Part shown: piece after piece, positions 19,995 through 31,566 of the stretch
How the letters are laid out: each line of letters starts with the position of its first letter
Position numbering within the stretch: position 1 is the stretch's first letter
Source: Rhipidocladum racemiflorum
Taxonomy: Eukaryota > Streptophyta > Magnoliopsida > Poales > Poaceae
Assembly: GCA_036346355.1 (NCBI GenBank)
Contig: CM070591.1
Coordinates: forward strand, 21,870,001 to 21,934,000
DNA: 64,000 bases
Reading direction: 5' to 3'
Program-made: the position numbers and the translations under genes
Notes under the pieces: model-generated
Told to the model about the DNA's origin: nothing
Seen by the model: only the letters and a program-made list of their open reading frames with translations
Database searches by the model: none

Positions 19995-21999
19995 TGTAAC
20001 ACCCCGTAAAACTAAACTATAGAACAAGAAAATTTCGACAGCATCTCCCCTAAAAAAAGGACATTACGGAAGCATTTCATGATAAGCAATTCAAACAAGA
20101 ATATAAGCAATTCAACAATACTAGCGACAACAAGTCTAAGCCAACCGTAAACAAGTATAAGTTTAGACATAACAACAAATAGTCTAAGTGCAAATAAAAT
20201 TCAGCAAGCTAATGTATTAAATAAACACTAGTTCATGGGAGTTGTGATGACATTCGAAGGTTTATTGTGTTGCTAGCCCACCCCTCATGCTTATGTCTCT
20301 TGCACGCTACCTGAAAAACAACAAAACACAAGCAGTGAGATTGGGAAATTTCAGCAAGCAGAATAATTAACACATCATCACATCCATCAAGAATTTAACA
20401 CACCACATGCTTTACTTTCAACACCACAACATTGATTACCACAACCTCAATAAAATGCTCATGCTTGTGCATATGCTTATGCCATGATCCTCTTCACCGT
20501 GCCCTTTCTCAGGAACACACGGTGTTGTACGTCTTGATGTCGCGCCAAGGCGTCGACAAACTTCCAATGCATGATTATGCAGTTAATGCTTCATGCATGA
20601 ATTCATTCATAAACTTCCACATTGAGTTCACATATTTGCATGCCATCATATAACATGGATAGAAAACAAATAACATTGTGATGAACTATTTAGACAATTC
20701 AACCAATAGGCAACATCATTCTTCTCTTTACTCATGGATCAAAGCCAAAACACATCATCACATTGCTAATCTAATTATTGCAATCTTCCTAGCAGATGAT
20801 CAAACCATGTATGATTAATGTCATCGGAAAATATAACGAAGGCAATGCAAAACAACGATGTATAGCTCAACCCTAACTCTACTTCCACTTGCCTTTACCG
20901 ACGTAGACGACGGAACTAGTTGCGTCCAGAAGGGGCACCACCTGTACAAGCATATTTTCAGTATGTAATAACACCACAATTGATCACACAACTCAAATAC
21001 GCAATTCCTACAACCCGTTCCCCTTTTCCAACACCGAAACCCCGTTCTGTCCGGACCAAACAGCAGCAACCCCCATTCTCTTTTTCGTATCTTTCTTTCT
21101 ACAGAACAAAAAAATGTGAAAAAATTACAGGAGCTAGATATTGACGAGATCTACAACTTTCCAGAAGATCATAAATTCTAATTCCTCTGTTAAATATGCC
21201 TAAACAGTCGTCCAACACAGTGGATGAAATCTGTTCCCAGATTCTGTTCGTCGGTTTGCAACAGCGATAACTCTCAGAACACTTCCCCAAAAATTCTGAA
21301 AAAATTACAGAAGCTAGGTCTCGACGATATCTACAACTTTCTAGTTATAGGTTTTGGCAGAAAAAATCACCTATGCCACGAAAAACGCGAAACAATCCGC
21401 GCTGCACAAATCCCCCTTCCAGAAACAGCACCACGTGAACATCTACCCTTCTCCCCCAACAAGATCCATCCAAAACCCTCACCACCAGATCTAATACACT
21501 CCTAATCCCTAGGTAAAACAGAGGTAAAAGTTTGGGAATTTTACCTAGTGATCTCCCTTGCGAACCCACGAAGAACACGCGAAGAACCCCGAATCGGCGA
21601 TCTGCTCGTCCTCCACGCCTCCACGGAGTCGCTCCTCACCTTCTCCTTCGCGATTCGCGGTGGATCTTGAGCCACCACGTGGGGAGAGGAAGGGGAGGGA
21701 GAGGTGGCTGCTAGGGGAGGGAGAGGGAGTGGGAGAGGCGCCTAGGGTTTGGGGGTGTGGCCGGCCCCCGGGGGGGGGGCGCACCACTAGTGGGCCGGCC
21801 CACTGGGGGGGGTGGGAGGTGGAGGTGGGAGGAGAGATTCCCGGTCCAGGCCCAGGTTTTCTTCGGCCTTTTATTCCCTAGCCGAAAACCCAAAATAAAA
21901 AATTAAAATGCAGCATTTTCTTCAATTGTTTCATTCCCCGACAATTCCGTCAATCCTCTCCGAAACAAAAACAAGGAAGAAAAGTTCTAGGGCATCACA
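19995..21999 (-). repeat. 5' LTR of element F (2005 bp)
   Basis: It is nearly identical to 12908-14908. Differences include CGGCAGATCGCG versus CGTCTTGATGTCGCG near 20530 and scattered substitutions. The right end abuts the second GGCCT (22000-22004). Confidence 0.95.
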
Positions 22000-22004
22000 G
22001 GCCT
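22000..22004. repeat. Target-site duplication of element F, right
   Basis: GGCCT, the partner of 12903-12907. Element E resumes here. Confidence 0.95.
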
Positions 22005-22740
22005 TGACAGGGTCCACCCGATCCTGGCTATTGAGCCTTCCGTGAGGATTGATTCCCTTGTGGGATAAGCTATGCGACATCTTCGTCGCCAACTTCTAGG
22101 GCTTATACGTGTAGCCGGGCGTGGAGGAGGATCTCCATGCCCTCAAGCAGGGAAGAGGGGAGTCGTTGAGTGACTTTGTGCGGCGTTTCAGCCACTATCG
22201 CAACACGATTCCCTGGATTTCTAAGCAGTCAGTTATCATCGCCTTCCATAGAGGTGTGCGGGACCCCAGGATGCGGGAGAAGATGGCTACCCGTGACATC
22301 ACCACCACCTCTGAGCTTGTCTCCCTCGCGTACCACTATGCGAGCGCAGTCGAAGCTCGAGGGTCGGTGCTCGTTCCCGCAGCCCCCCGAGGCAGAGATG
22401 AAGCTGACCCTTCGCTGGACCCCGGTCCCGCGAGCAAGAAGACGAAGAAGCGCGAGGTGGATGAGAACAGGAGAGTCTTGGCCACTGAGCGCGCGCGTTG
22501 GGACAACAGGCCAAAGAGGCGCGACCGCCCTGACCGGCGGGACGACCGCCCTGACCGGCGGGACGACCGCCCTGGCCGAGAGCGCGACCGCCCCAAACGG
22601 CAGGATTACCGCCACAACTACTGTCCCGACTGTCGTGAGGACAATGGGGGCAAACCCTTCTTCCCAATCCACTAGACCCACTCCCATGACCTGGCTCATT
22701 GTTAGGTCGTGAGTGAGATCGTGGAACAGCGGATGAAGGA
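22005..22740 (+). pseudogene. gag, C-terminal part (element E)
   Basis: A 184-codon stretch from 22121 reads LKQGRGESLSDFVRRFSHYR, RGVRDPRMREKMATRDITTT and YHYASAVEARG, the C-terminal capsid of RIRE2-like gag. A charged linker follows with a tandem RPDRRDD repeat (22520-22590). The terminal zinc-knuckle region is visible as HNYCPDCREDNGG followed, past a stop at 22673-22675, by THSHDLAHC. The knuckle therefore retains Cys, Cys, His and Cys positions but is interrupted. The upstream part is at 12003-12907. Confidence 0.75.
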
Positions 22741-23445
22741 TCGCCGCCCCCACCAAGACGAAGATGAAGACTCCGCTCCGTTGGCCTTCCAGCGGGCGGA
22801 CCGCACCGTGGCGTACATCAACGGTGGTTCTGCCACCTATCCCTCCAACACTGCATTCAAGCGCCAATGGTGGGAGGTGTATGCCACAGAGTCAAGCTCG
22901 GGGGCGGGTCGGACGCTGATGTGGTTGGAGGAGCCAATCACTTTCAGCCAGGCTGACCACCCCGAGAGCACTGCCTGCCTAGGTTGCCTTACGATCATGG
23001 TTTCACCCACCGTTTGGAACGTGAGGCTAGGACGGGTGCTGCGGACGAAGGGAGCTCAATTAACCTCCTGTCCGCCCGGGCTTTCCAGGAGCTCCAGATC
23101 CCTCTCTAGGAGATGGACCCTGCATTGCCCGTCTTCGGCATCGCCCCGGGGGCTAGTCTGATGCCCCTGGGGCGAGTGCGCCTTCCTGTTACCTTCGGGA
23201 AGGAGAGTAACTACCGCACGGAGATGGTCGATCTCAAAGTCATCGACTTTGACCTCCCGTTCAACGCCTTGCTTGGTCGACCTGCGTTGGCCAAGTTCAT
23301 GGCGGTGACACACTACGACTGCATGGTGGTGAAGCTCCCGGGGCCCGCTGGTCCAATCACCATTCAGTTGGACAAACCGGAAGCCTTGCGTTGCCACAAG
23401 CATGCAATGGATGCGGTCGGTGCCACCTGTGCTAGCCGAGGTGAT
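22741..23445 (+). pseudogene. gag-pol linker and protease (element E)
   Basis: The frame gives FQRADRTVAYINGG, KRQWWEVYATESS and LEEPITFSQADHPE, then a frameshift leads to GSSINLLSARAFQELQIPL and MPLGRVRLPVTFGKESNYRT, YDCMVVKLPGPAGPITIQLD. The second half resembles the retropepsin-like domain of RIRE2-type elements, in which the usual ...DGGSSLN active-site block reads ADEGSSIN. An aspartic protease role is therefore probable, with an altered active-site motif. The solo LTR interrupts it at 23446. Confidence 0.65.
23441..23445. repeat. Target-site duplication of solo LTR, left
   Basis: GTGAT, identical to 25692-25696. Confidence 0.92.
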
Positions 23446-25691
23446 TGTAACACCCCGGCAATTAATATGCCTGAATGCTACCAAACATAGGCTAAACAAC
23501 ATCTAAATACCATAAATTAAGATAAATTACAGCAAAGGAGTAAATGCAAGAACCGAAAATTTCGGCAGCATCTCCTTTGTTTTTCCATGAATTGAAGCAA
23601 CAACAATAAGATCACAGGTTATAGTATAAAGAAAGACATTTAAATCATCAATAACAAAGGTTCTAGCAGCAGTATAAGCCTAGAATAAAGACTCCAACCA
23701 TCTCATGAGCCAGACGAAGTGAATGAGGAAACCAAGCACACAAGTTAACCATCACAATTTAAAGGAAGGAACATGTCAATGTTTATATGTGTGAAGCTAA
23801 GTGATGACGTGTGACTAGCTCCCTTTCCCGCATGCCGGTTTCATGGTACCTAAGAAAAACAACATAAACACAAGCGTGAGTTCATCACTCAGCAGGTATA
23901 TTGCAATGGAACAAGAAAATACATTCTAATACCTTCATCACCACTTTTCACATACAACATCATACACATATCATATTCATAGCGTAAGCATATCATCGAC
24001 ATCATCATATATCATCATCATAAAATGCAATGCAATGCAATGCAATGCGATGCTCATATCTCCTTGGAAACTCATACCGGTATGGTTGAGTACACACCCG
24101 TCGGTGTGCACCCTCTCCCCCCTTCCATCCCGAAGATGGAGGGTGCCTACTCCTCGCTTCCCCACACCGCGGTGGATGGAATCACGATGTAGGACTTACT
24201 CATTGGCTCTCCGGAATAGTCATAACTTTATCACCGACCTTCCCCGAACTAGTTATGACTTTCTCAACACCCGGGCCATGTATCTTGCCATGAATGCAAA
24301 TATGCCAACATCATGAATAACTTGTACATTAACACATGGCATCATCATGGATAACTTGTACATTAACACATGGCATCATCACATAATAAACATATTCATC
24401 ATATCAATGGCAAACATTAAAGCATGGCAAGTGATCATATCATATTACCAATTTTATCTAGTCTCAACAAGCAACCTACAAACCACGATCCATTACAATA
24501 CACTTGCCTTAACCACGGGCAGCGGATTGGCGAGAAGTAGAAGGCACTCCCAGGGTCACACCACCTGCACATAGGTACCACACACTCACAATCATGTCCA
24601 CAAAACAGAACGCAAACCCTCATCTACCTCGACATTGCCAACTACTCGCAATAACCAAAAACAGAGGTTCTGTCCCGCCGGGACAGCAGCCTTCCAAAAG
24701 GCATAACTCGGGTTCTAAGACTCCGAATCAATTAAACGAGTACATCCTCGCGTATCTTAGGAAATTTTCTAACTTTTTCTAAGTATAAGGAAAGACTGAT
24801 TCGGACTCTAAAGTTGTTTAATCAACAAAATACCGAGATCTATTCCAATCACGTCACATATTTTAACACGCTCGGTAAAACAGCCATAACTTTCAAACGG
24901 CTGATCGGAATTTAACGTTCTTTATACCCACTGAAAGGTATTGAAATTATATACAACTTCTTCAACAGGCGGATGACCAAATTCGGACTCTAAATTGGCG
25001 AAAACCCGAACCCTAGGTCGACTGCTCATGCTGTCCAAAACAGAGAACGTGGCAACTTCTAGATCTAATCCAATCTACTCAATTCCAGCACTACCAATTG
25101 ATCTAAAAACATGATAATGATCCTTAGAACAGTACCTAGCCCAACCCCAAGGAGTCCCATGGCCATACCTTCGCCCGACGCACGAAAACCCAACGGATCT
25201 CCTCCCGGTTCGCGCGATCTCCTTCCTCGCTCCAAATCCACCGGATCTCCTCGTCGCGGAGCGCTCCAATGGACGGATCTTCGAGGTGTTGAGGTGGAGA
25301 ACTCCCCTAGGGGCAGCAAGGGAGGTGGAGAGGGGAGGAGAGGGGTGGTGGCGCCATGGGGGAAGATGGAGAGGAAGGGGAAGGGTGAGGCGCATGGGGG
25401 GGGGCTAGGGGGTGGCGGCTAGGGTTGGGAGAGGGAGTTTGGGGTGCACCAATGGGTGGGGGCCAGATTTGGCTGCCCAAAAGTCCCCCCTTGGGCCCAA
25501 ACCCTTCCACGGGAGGCCCAACTCAACCCCCAAGGCCCAAAGTCCCCCGGAGAGGCCCAAACACTCGAAAATGGCCCAAAAACACGCTATAAACGGCATA
25601 ACTTAAAGTTTTAACCTCCATTTACATATTTTATAATGTTTTAACCTCAATATCCACATTTTATAAGATTACGACACTCCGTGGTGTCACA
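23446..25691 (-). mobile_element. Solo LTR of the B/H family (2246 bp)
   Basis: A single LTR starts TGTAACACCCCGGCAA and ends CCGTGGTGTCACA on the plus strand, with GTGAT on both sides and no internal sequence. This is the product of recombination between the two LTRs of one insertion. It defines the true ends of the LTR family used for B and H. The AATGC array (24024-24053), hairpin (24670-24686) and splice-like pair near 24505-24570 (minus) are conserved. Confidence 0.93.
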
Positions 25692-25696
25692 GTGAT
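25692..25696. repeat. Target-site duplication of solo LTR, right
   Basis: GTGAT, partner of 23441-23445. The interrupted pol of E resumes here. Confidence 0.92.
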
Positions 25697-26037
25697 GTTG
25701 TTTCCCCCGGTGCCCCTTAGGCGGTGAACCGTGCCTCGCCCGCTTTGGCCGGCGACGTGCGCGTGGTCTCCCTGAAGGAGGGTGAGCCCGGGAAGAGCAT
25801 CTCCATCGGTGCTAGCCTCAGCGCCAAATAGGAAGACGCGCTCATCATCTTCCTCCGATCTAATTCCGACGTGTTTGATTGGCACCCGTCCGATATGACT
25901 GGGGTCCCCATGGAGGTGATCAAGCACCGGTTGGCGACACTGCCCGGAGCGCGGCCGATCCGGCAGAAGATCCGGAGATAGGCCCCCGAGCGGCAAGACG
26001 CCATCGGCAGGAGGTAGAGAAGCTGCTGAGCGCAGGG
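25697..26037 (+). pseudogene. Start of reverse transcriptase (element E), truncated
   Basis: The frame reads RVVSLKEGEPGKSISIGASL, IIFLRSNSDVFDWHPSDMTG, MEVIKHRLATLPGARPIRQK and VEKLLSAG. The block VFDWHPSDMTGVP...IKHRL is the N-terminal signature of RT in RIRE2-like gypsy elements. In-frame stops occur (for example after SAK and IRR). The sequence breaks before the catalytic palm, at the point where LTR sequence of element G begins. Confidence 0.75.
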
Positions 26038-27250
26038 ATTGAACAGGGGTGGGAAAAGATTTAGACTGGGGCAAGTGGCAAGATGGCTTCGTGCCAGGTG
26101 GGCCTTCGTGGCAGCAGCCTTCATGGCAACGGGATGAGTGATGTGAGGGCTTTGTGCCAAAACTTGAGAGAAGGATGTCTTGCCCTAGACAGTTAAGGAC
26201 TTCACCTTGCAAGCCTTTAAACTGGGCCTTTCCGTGCAACCACATGACTGGCGTGGGATGGTCTTGGTTTAGTAGGATTCTGAACTCTTACCTTTGATAC
26301 CTCAGGGTGACGGTTACATCGAGGTAACTGTGTGTGGGAGCGTACCAGAGCTACGGCTTCGTGCCCATCTAACGGTGATTGTCGGTCCTACACTTCGATC
26401 CTTCGTGGGGGAAGTGGTTGTGAAGGCAATATCGGAGAGGGTCATAGGTGTAGATGGAGGTTTCTGAAAAACTTTGTTACAGTCAATCGCCTTTGTGGTG
26501 TGCGACTGTATCATGTGGGGAAAGTGTACAACCTCTATAGAGTGTTTCAAAACTATTTGAATAGCCGAGTCCACGGTACTGGACAAAGCTCGGGGATTAC
26601 AGTCAAGGGGTAGATTTTCTAAAATAAAATGTGGGAAGGTTGGCTGCATGCCAGAGATGATGATAAATTGACTTAGGCTCTATGCCATGCTTATGAAATG
26701 AGATTGTGAACTTAATATAATATAATATGATTTCATGGTTTTTAAATCTATTATAGTTATTTAATCCAAGCAAAATGATGTTTAATGCAAAGGAAACAAT
26801 TAAACCATTCCTTTGGAAGAAGTCATGCATATAGTAATAGGATTGCACCTCTGTGCATGACTTGTTGAGTATGTTGTATACTCACCCTTGCCAATCAACA
26901 AAACATCAGAAGAAGAGTCTACACCCGCTTGGGAGGAGGAGTATGTCGAGGACTAGGAGAACTAGGAGGCAACCTTCGTCAGATGCCTGTGGCGTTGTGG
27001 AGCTTATCCAGACTCTTATTTTCCACTGCTTATGTTTACTTGTCTTTATTTGAGTAAGCCCTGCATGGCTGAATATTGTAAGATGACCTTAAGGTCTTGC
27101 AATTGTTATTTTAATTATTGAAGTACTTACGTATATTCCACTGTGTATGATTGTGGTTCTTCATCCCTGTTATGACTGTGCACACTAGCGATATCCTGGA
27201 CTAGTGCAGAATACACAGAGGGTCCGGATTTGCAGATTCGGGTCCCGACA
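26038..27250 (+). repeat. 5' LTR remnant of element G
   Basis: It corresponds to the last third of the LTR. It begins at ATTGAACAGGGG, the same point as 37111 in the 3' LTR, and ends GGTCCCGACA before the PBS. The promoter half is deleted, so the element has no 5' promoter of its own. Confidence 0.88.
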
Positions 27251-27254
27251 GAGG

Positions 27255-27268
27255 TGGTATCAAAGCCA
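27255..27268 (+). other. Primer-binding site of element G
   Basis: TGGTATCAAAGCCA, one change (G to A) from the TGGTATCAGAGCCA at 56985 in K. Confidence 0.85.
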
Positions 27269-27465
27269 TACTAACTGTAGGATTGCCCTTAGATTGGAAT
27301 GGCCGTTAGCATGACAAAACTGTTTTCTAAAGTTAAAAATTTGTCAAGAAAATAAATGGACTCTTGACTTGTCCCCTCTCTTCTTATTTGTGTCATATGC
27401 TAAAATTTCTTTGTTCTCACTCTGTTTATAAAATGTTGTGTTCTTATGTGGATCGTTGTTGGCAG

Positions 27466-27785
27466 ATGAGGATGTACAACACCAACGGAGAGCGCCTTGG
27501 AGGGTTCATGAGCTGGAGGAGACTCTATATGGACAGGGGCCAGAGCCAGAAGAGGAGCCGGAAGAAGTGCAGGAGGCACCAGGTTAGGAGGAGGCACCAG
27601 TGCCGGAGGCACCCGCTCAGGAGCTACAGCGACCGGTCCAGGTGCAGGCTGTCTCGGGACTTGACGAGTCAGTTGGGTCGTTTGTCCCGGTGATGGTTGG
27701 GCATGGGGATCAGTTTGCTTTGATGCCAGCTCATCCACCGGTTTATCCACTAGGAGGGTCGCAGCCAGGGATCATCAACGAGTGA
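27466..27785 (+). pseudogene. Leader ORF before gag (element G), remnant
   Basis: An ATG follows GTTGTTGGCAG|, a splice-acceptor-like sequence. A shifted frame then reads VHELEETLYGQGPEPEEEPE and VQAVSGLDESVGSFVPVMVG, ending at TGA 27783-27785. Element K has a related block (RIDELEMTLYGLHS) in the same place, so a leader protein existed in the common ancestor. It is acidic here and has no known domain that I recognise. One in-frame TAG interrupts it near 27585. Confidence 0.5.
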
Positions 27786-28081
27786 GAATGTTGTTGGTTC
27801 GTGTTGAGACTCAGTTGTTAGAGTTGCCTCTTTAATATTCCAAGAGTCGGCCTTATGTGTGAGTCGCCGTGTGTGAAGTGGTCTTGTGTCTGTTTGTCTG
27901 GTGTTATGTTTGTGTGTGTCTGTATGTGTTGCATTTGCCCTTGGCACTTGTAAGCGACCATACTAATATTATTACAAAAGCTATTTGGTTTTGGGTTACA
28001 CCTGTTTTCCCTTGTATAAGATTCTTTCTACTTGTCTATTCTTTTTCCCTCTCTTCTCTAAATTGTTGGAGCAAACAGCAG

Positions 28082-28585
28082 ATGGTGAACACCCGTGGTA
28101 ACGCTGGAGTTAGAGGAAGTGGTTCGCGCCAGGGACACAACCAAAATGATGCACCCAATGCACCGCTAGTGGACATGCAGAATCTAGGAGCTTTCCTTGC
28201 TGCCTAGACACAACTGATGCAGACCATGATGCAAACTATGCAGCAGATCGCTAACCAAGCCGCCACCAACAATGTCGATCCAGCAGGCAACCAGGGGCCT
28301 CAGCATCAAACCAGGCTATCAGAATTTATGAGAACCCGCCCACCAACCTTTTCAGGCAATGCTAACCCACTGGAGGCAGACGATTGGCTTAGGTCAATCG
28401 AAAGGAAACTACACATCACTGAATGCCATGGAAATGAGAGGGTACTCTATGCCTCTCATCAATTAGAGGGCACAGCGGCAGAATGGTGGGAGAATTACTA
28501 TGCTATACAGGAGAATCCCCAGGAAATAACATGGGAGGAGTTTACAGCTGCTTTTCGCTAATACCATGGGCCGGAGGGTATCATG
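28082..28585 (+). pseudogene. gag, N-terminal part (element G)
   Basis: The start MVNTRGNAGVRGSGSRQ is shared with K (58189). The capsid follows: RLSEFMRTRPPTFSGNANPL, EADDWLRSIERKLHITEC, GTAAEWWENYYAIQ and ITWEEFTAAFR. This is the Retrotrans_gag domain. A TAG at 28205-28207 replaces the CAG seen in K (AAQTQL), and a second stop occurs after TAAFR. The solo LTR splits the frame at 28586, and the next residues (DLKKEEFRSLKQGG) resume after it at 30712. Confidence 0.88.
28581..28585. repeat. Target-site duplication of solo LTR, left
   Basis: TCATG, identical to 30707-30711. Confidence 0.92.
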
Positions 28586-30706
28586 TGTGACACTACGGAA
28601 GGTCGTAATCTTATAAAATATGAAATTTGAGGTCAAAACATTGTAAGATGTGAATATGAAGGCTAAAAACTTTACGGTATGAGGTTTATTTGCGTTTCCG
28701 GGCCGATTCCGGGAGTTTGGGCCTTTCTGGGGGAGTTTGGGCCTAAGGGAAGGGGTCGTGGGCTTTGGTGGAAAGGAGTTTGAGTCCAAATATGAGTAGG
28801 AGACCTGGTTGGGGGCCTCCCCCAGCCCTTATTGCACCCCCACCCTGCTGCTTGCGCCCCCATGGAAGCCCTAGCCGCCCCCCATCTCCTCTCTCACTTT
28901 GCTTGCGCCCCCTTGCTCCCCCTTGCTCCCCATTGCACCACCACCCCTCTCCTCACCTCTCCACCACCCTTTCTGCCCCTAGGGGGGTTCTCTACCTCAC
29001 CACCCTAAAGATCCATCCATTGGAGCGCTCCGTGACGAGGAGATCCGGTGGATTTGGAGCGAGGAAGGAGATCCGTTGGGTTTTCGTTCGTCGGGCAAAG
29101 GTATGGCCACGGGGATCCTTGGGGTTGGTCTAGGATCTGTTCTAAGCGTTAATTTCATGTTTTAAGATCAAGTGGTGGTGCTGTCCATGGGTAGATTTGG
29201 GAGAAAACTAGAGTTGCCACGTTCTCTGTTTTGGACAGCATGAGCATTCGACCTAGGGTTTGGGTTTTCGCCAATGTAGACAATTTCAATATCTTTCAGT
29301 GGGTATAAAGAACGTCCAATTCCGCCCATCCGTTTGAAAGTTATGCCTGTTTTACCGAACGTATTAAAAACTGTGACGTGATTGGAACAGATCACGGTAT
29401 TCTGTAGATTAAAGCACTTTAGAGTCCGAATTAGTCTTTCCATATACTTAGAAAAAGTTAGGAAATTTCCTAAGCTACGCGAGTATGTACTCGTTTAATC
29501 GATTCGGAGTCTTAGATCTCGAGTTATGCTCGTTGCAAGTCTGCTGTCCCGGTGGGACAGAATCTCTGTTTTTGGGTTTTGCGAGTAGTTTGCGATGTTG
29601 GGGTAGAAGAGTGTTTGCGTACTGTTTTGTGGACATGATTGTGAGTGTGTGATACCTATGTGCAGGTGGTGTGACCCCGGGAGTGCCTTCTACTTCTCGC
29701 CAATCCGTCGCCCGTGGTTGAGGCAAGTGTATTGGAATGGGTAGCGGGTTGTGGTTTGCTAGATTGGTTGAGATTGAAATTGAATATATGATATGTTCAC
29801 ATGCCATGCTTTAATGTTTGCCATTGATATGATGAATATGCTTATTATGTTATGATGCCATGTGTTAATGTACAAGTTATTTATGATGTTGGCATGTTTG
29901 CATACATGGCATGATACATGGCCTGGGCGATGAGAAAGTCATAACTAGTCCGGGGAAGGTCGGTGAGAAAGTTATGACTATTCCAGAGAGCCAATGAATA
30001 AGTCCTACATCGTGATTCCATCCACCGCGGTGTATGGAAGCGAGGAGTAGGCACCCTCCATCTTCGGGATGGAAGGGGGAGAGGGTGCACACCGACGGGT
30101 GTGTACTCAACCATACCGGTATGAGTTTCCAGGAGATATGTGCATCGCATTGCATTGCATTGCATTATATGAGGATGTTATATGATGATGATATATGATG
30201 ATGTCAATGATATGCTTACGCAATGAATATGAGATGTGTATGATGTCGTATGTGAAAAGTGGTGATGAAGGTATTAGAATGTATTTTCTTGTTCCATTGC
30301 AATATACTTGCTGAGTGATGAACTCACGCTTGTGTTTATGTTGTTTTTTTTAGGTACCATGAAACCGGCATGCGGGAAAGGGAGCTAGTCACACGTCATC
30401 ATTTAGCATCACACATATAAACAATGACATGTTCCTTCCTTTAAATTGTGATGGTTGGAAACTTTATTCTAGGCTTATTCTGTTGCTAGAACCCTTGTTA
30501 TTGTTGATTTAGATGTCATTCTTTATACTATATCCTGTGATCATATTGTTGTTGCTTCAATTCATGGAAAAACAAAGGAGATGCTGCCGAAATTTTTGGA
30601 TTTTGCATTTACTCATTTGCTGTAATTTATCTTAATTTAAGGTATTTAGATGTTGTTAAGCCTTTGTTTGGCAGCATTCGGGCATACTAGATGCTGGGGT
30701 GTTACA
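28586..30706 (+). mobile_element. Solo LTR of the B/H family, plus strand (2121 bp)
   Basis: It starts TGTGACACTACGG and ends GGGGTGTTACA, with TCATG on both sides. It is in opposite orientation to the other family members in the window. The reading frame of gag in G continues exactly across it. It carries the hairpin (29544-29560), the reverse-complement AATGC array (30141-30167) and a splice-like TGCAG|...GAG|GCAAGT pair bounding 57 bases (29666-29722). Confidence 0.93.
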
Positions 30707-30711
30707 TCATG
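30707..30711. repeat. Target-site duplication of solo LTR, right
   Basis: TCATG, partner of 28581-28585. Confidence 0.92.
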
Positions 30712-31141
30712 GATCTGAAGAAAGAAGAGTTCAGATCATTGAAGCAAGGAGGCCAGTCTGTGGCCGATTATTTGAATAAGTTTACTTAGTTGGCACGTTA
30801 TGCTCCAGAAGATGTGGCCACCGACAAGGCTAAGACAATCCTGCTTCTTGAAGGGATTGAACACCGGATTACAAGTGGGATTGATAACCCACACATTCCC
30901 GGATTTCCAGGAGCTGGTCAACAAAGACCTGATTCTTGAGGACAAGAGACGTGAGTTGGATGACAATCGCAAGCGCAGGATGGCGCAGCAGAGTGCACGC
31001 TCAGGTCAGCAAAAGGATAGGGTGGTACCGCAACAGTTTGCAAGGTTCCAACCTAGAGGCAATGTTCGTGCACCAATACCAGCACCGCTGGCCCAAAGAG
31101 ACAGAATTTCGCACTTCGCACTACTGGAAACCAAGCCTTAG
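30712..31141 (+). pseudogene. gag, middle part (element G)
   Basis: DLKKEEFRSLKQGGQSVADY, LNKFT*LARYAPEDV and then, after a one-base frame change near 30840, KGLNTGLQVGLITHTFPDF and QELVNKDLILEDKRRELDDN. These are the C-terminal capsid blocks. The TAG at 30787-30789 again sits where relatives have CAG (FTQLARYAP). A basic linker (RPRGNVRAPI-like) precedes the zinc knuckle of the next piece. Confidence 0.82.
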
Positions 31142-31152
31142 GCAGTTCATAG

Positions 31153-31566
31153 ATGGCAGGAAGATGCTGCTACCACTGTCATGAGGTAGGACATTTCGCC
31201 AATAACTGTCCTAAGAAAGGAGGAGTGACACCGGTACGTCTTAACCTTGGAAACACCCCCACCAAGACACCAGTTCAGAATGTGAACCGCGGAGGTGTAC
31301 AAGCTGGAACTCAGACTCGGTCAGTTGCAAGGGGCAGAATCAACCATGTTACTGCTGAAGGAGTGCAGGAAGCTGCAGATGTTGTGCTAGGTACGTTTCT
31401 GGTCAACTCCATACCTGCTACAATTTTATTTGATTCAGGAGCATCGCATTCATTTGTTTCTCGAGAATTTGATGTTCAGAATGGTTTGCCTGTTATGAAT
31501 CTTAAGTGTACGCTCTTGGTTTAATCCCCTGGATCAGAACTCCAATCCAAGGTAGGATGTTCTGGA
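31153..31566 (+). pseudogene. gag zinc knuckle and protease (element G)
   Basis: The frame from 31153 gives a complete CCHC knuckle, CYHCHEVGHFANNC, which binds RNA. The aspartic protease follows: LGTFLVNSIPATILFDSGAS (active-site Asp-Ser-Gly) and HSFVSREFDVQNGLPVMNLK. A TAA at 31522-31524 replaces a Gln codon present in K (LLVQTPGSEL). The protease continues across it into the next frame. K has lost this whole segment. Confidence 0.88.

Larger units (their letters stand above)
12908..21999 (-). mobile_element. Complete Ty3/gypsy chromovirus (element F, 9092 bp)
   Basis: Both LTRs are present (12908-14908 and 19995-21999), with a 5-bp duplication GGCCT. On the minus strand the order is 5' LTR, Met-tRNA PBS, gag, protease, RT, RNase H, integrase, chromodomain, PPT, 3' LTR. 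By eye the LTRs differ at roughly two dozen positions in 2 kb plus one 3-bp indel, so this is one of the youngest insertions in the window. The coding region has frameshifts between modules but the RT active site is intact. Confidence 0.95.
10922..26037 (+). mobile_element. RIRE2/Tat-like Ty3/gypsy element, 3'-truncated (element E)
   Basis: The order is 5' LTR (10922 to about 11931), PBS, gag (about 12003-12907 and 22005-22740), protease region (about 22740-23445) and the first part of RT (25697-26037). It is split by element F and by a solo LTR, each with perfect duplicated target sites, so the three parts clearly belong together. It ends at a join to element G at 26037/26038. RNase H, integrase and the 3' LTR are missing. 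The family is inferred from the GGCACACCAGGTAGGGG-type PBS and from the gag and RT blocks. Confidence 0.8.

Noticed and set aside
22229..22867. 212-codon minus-strand frame opposite E gag
   Set aside because: Shadow of the gag linker repeat; the plus frame carries the capsid motifs.
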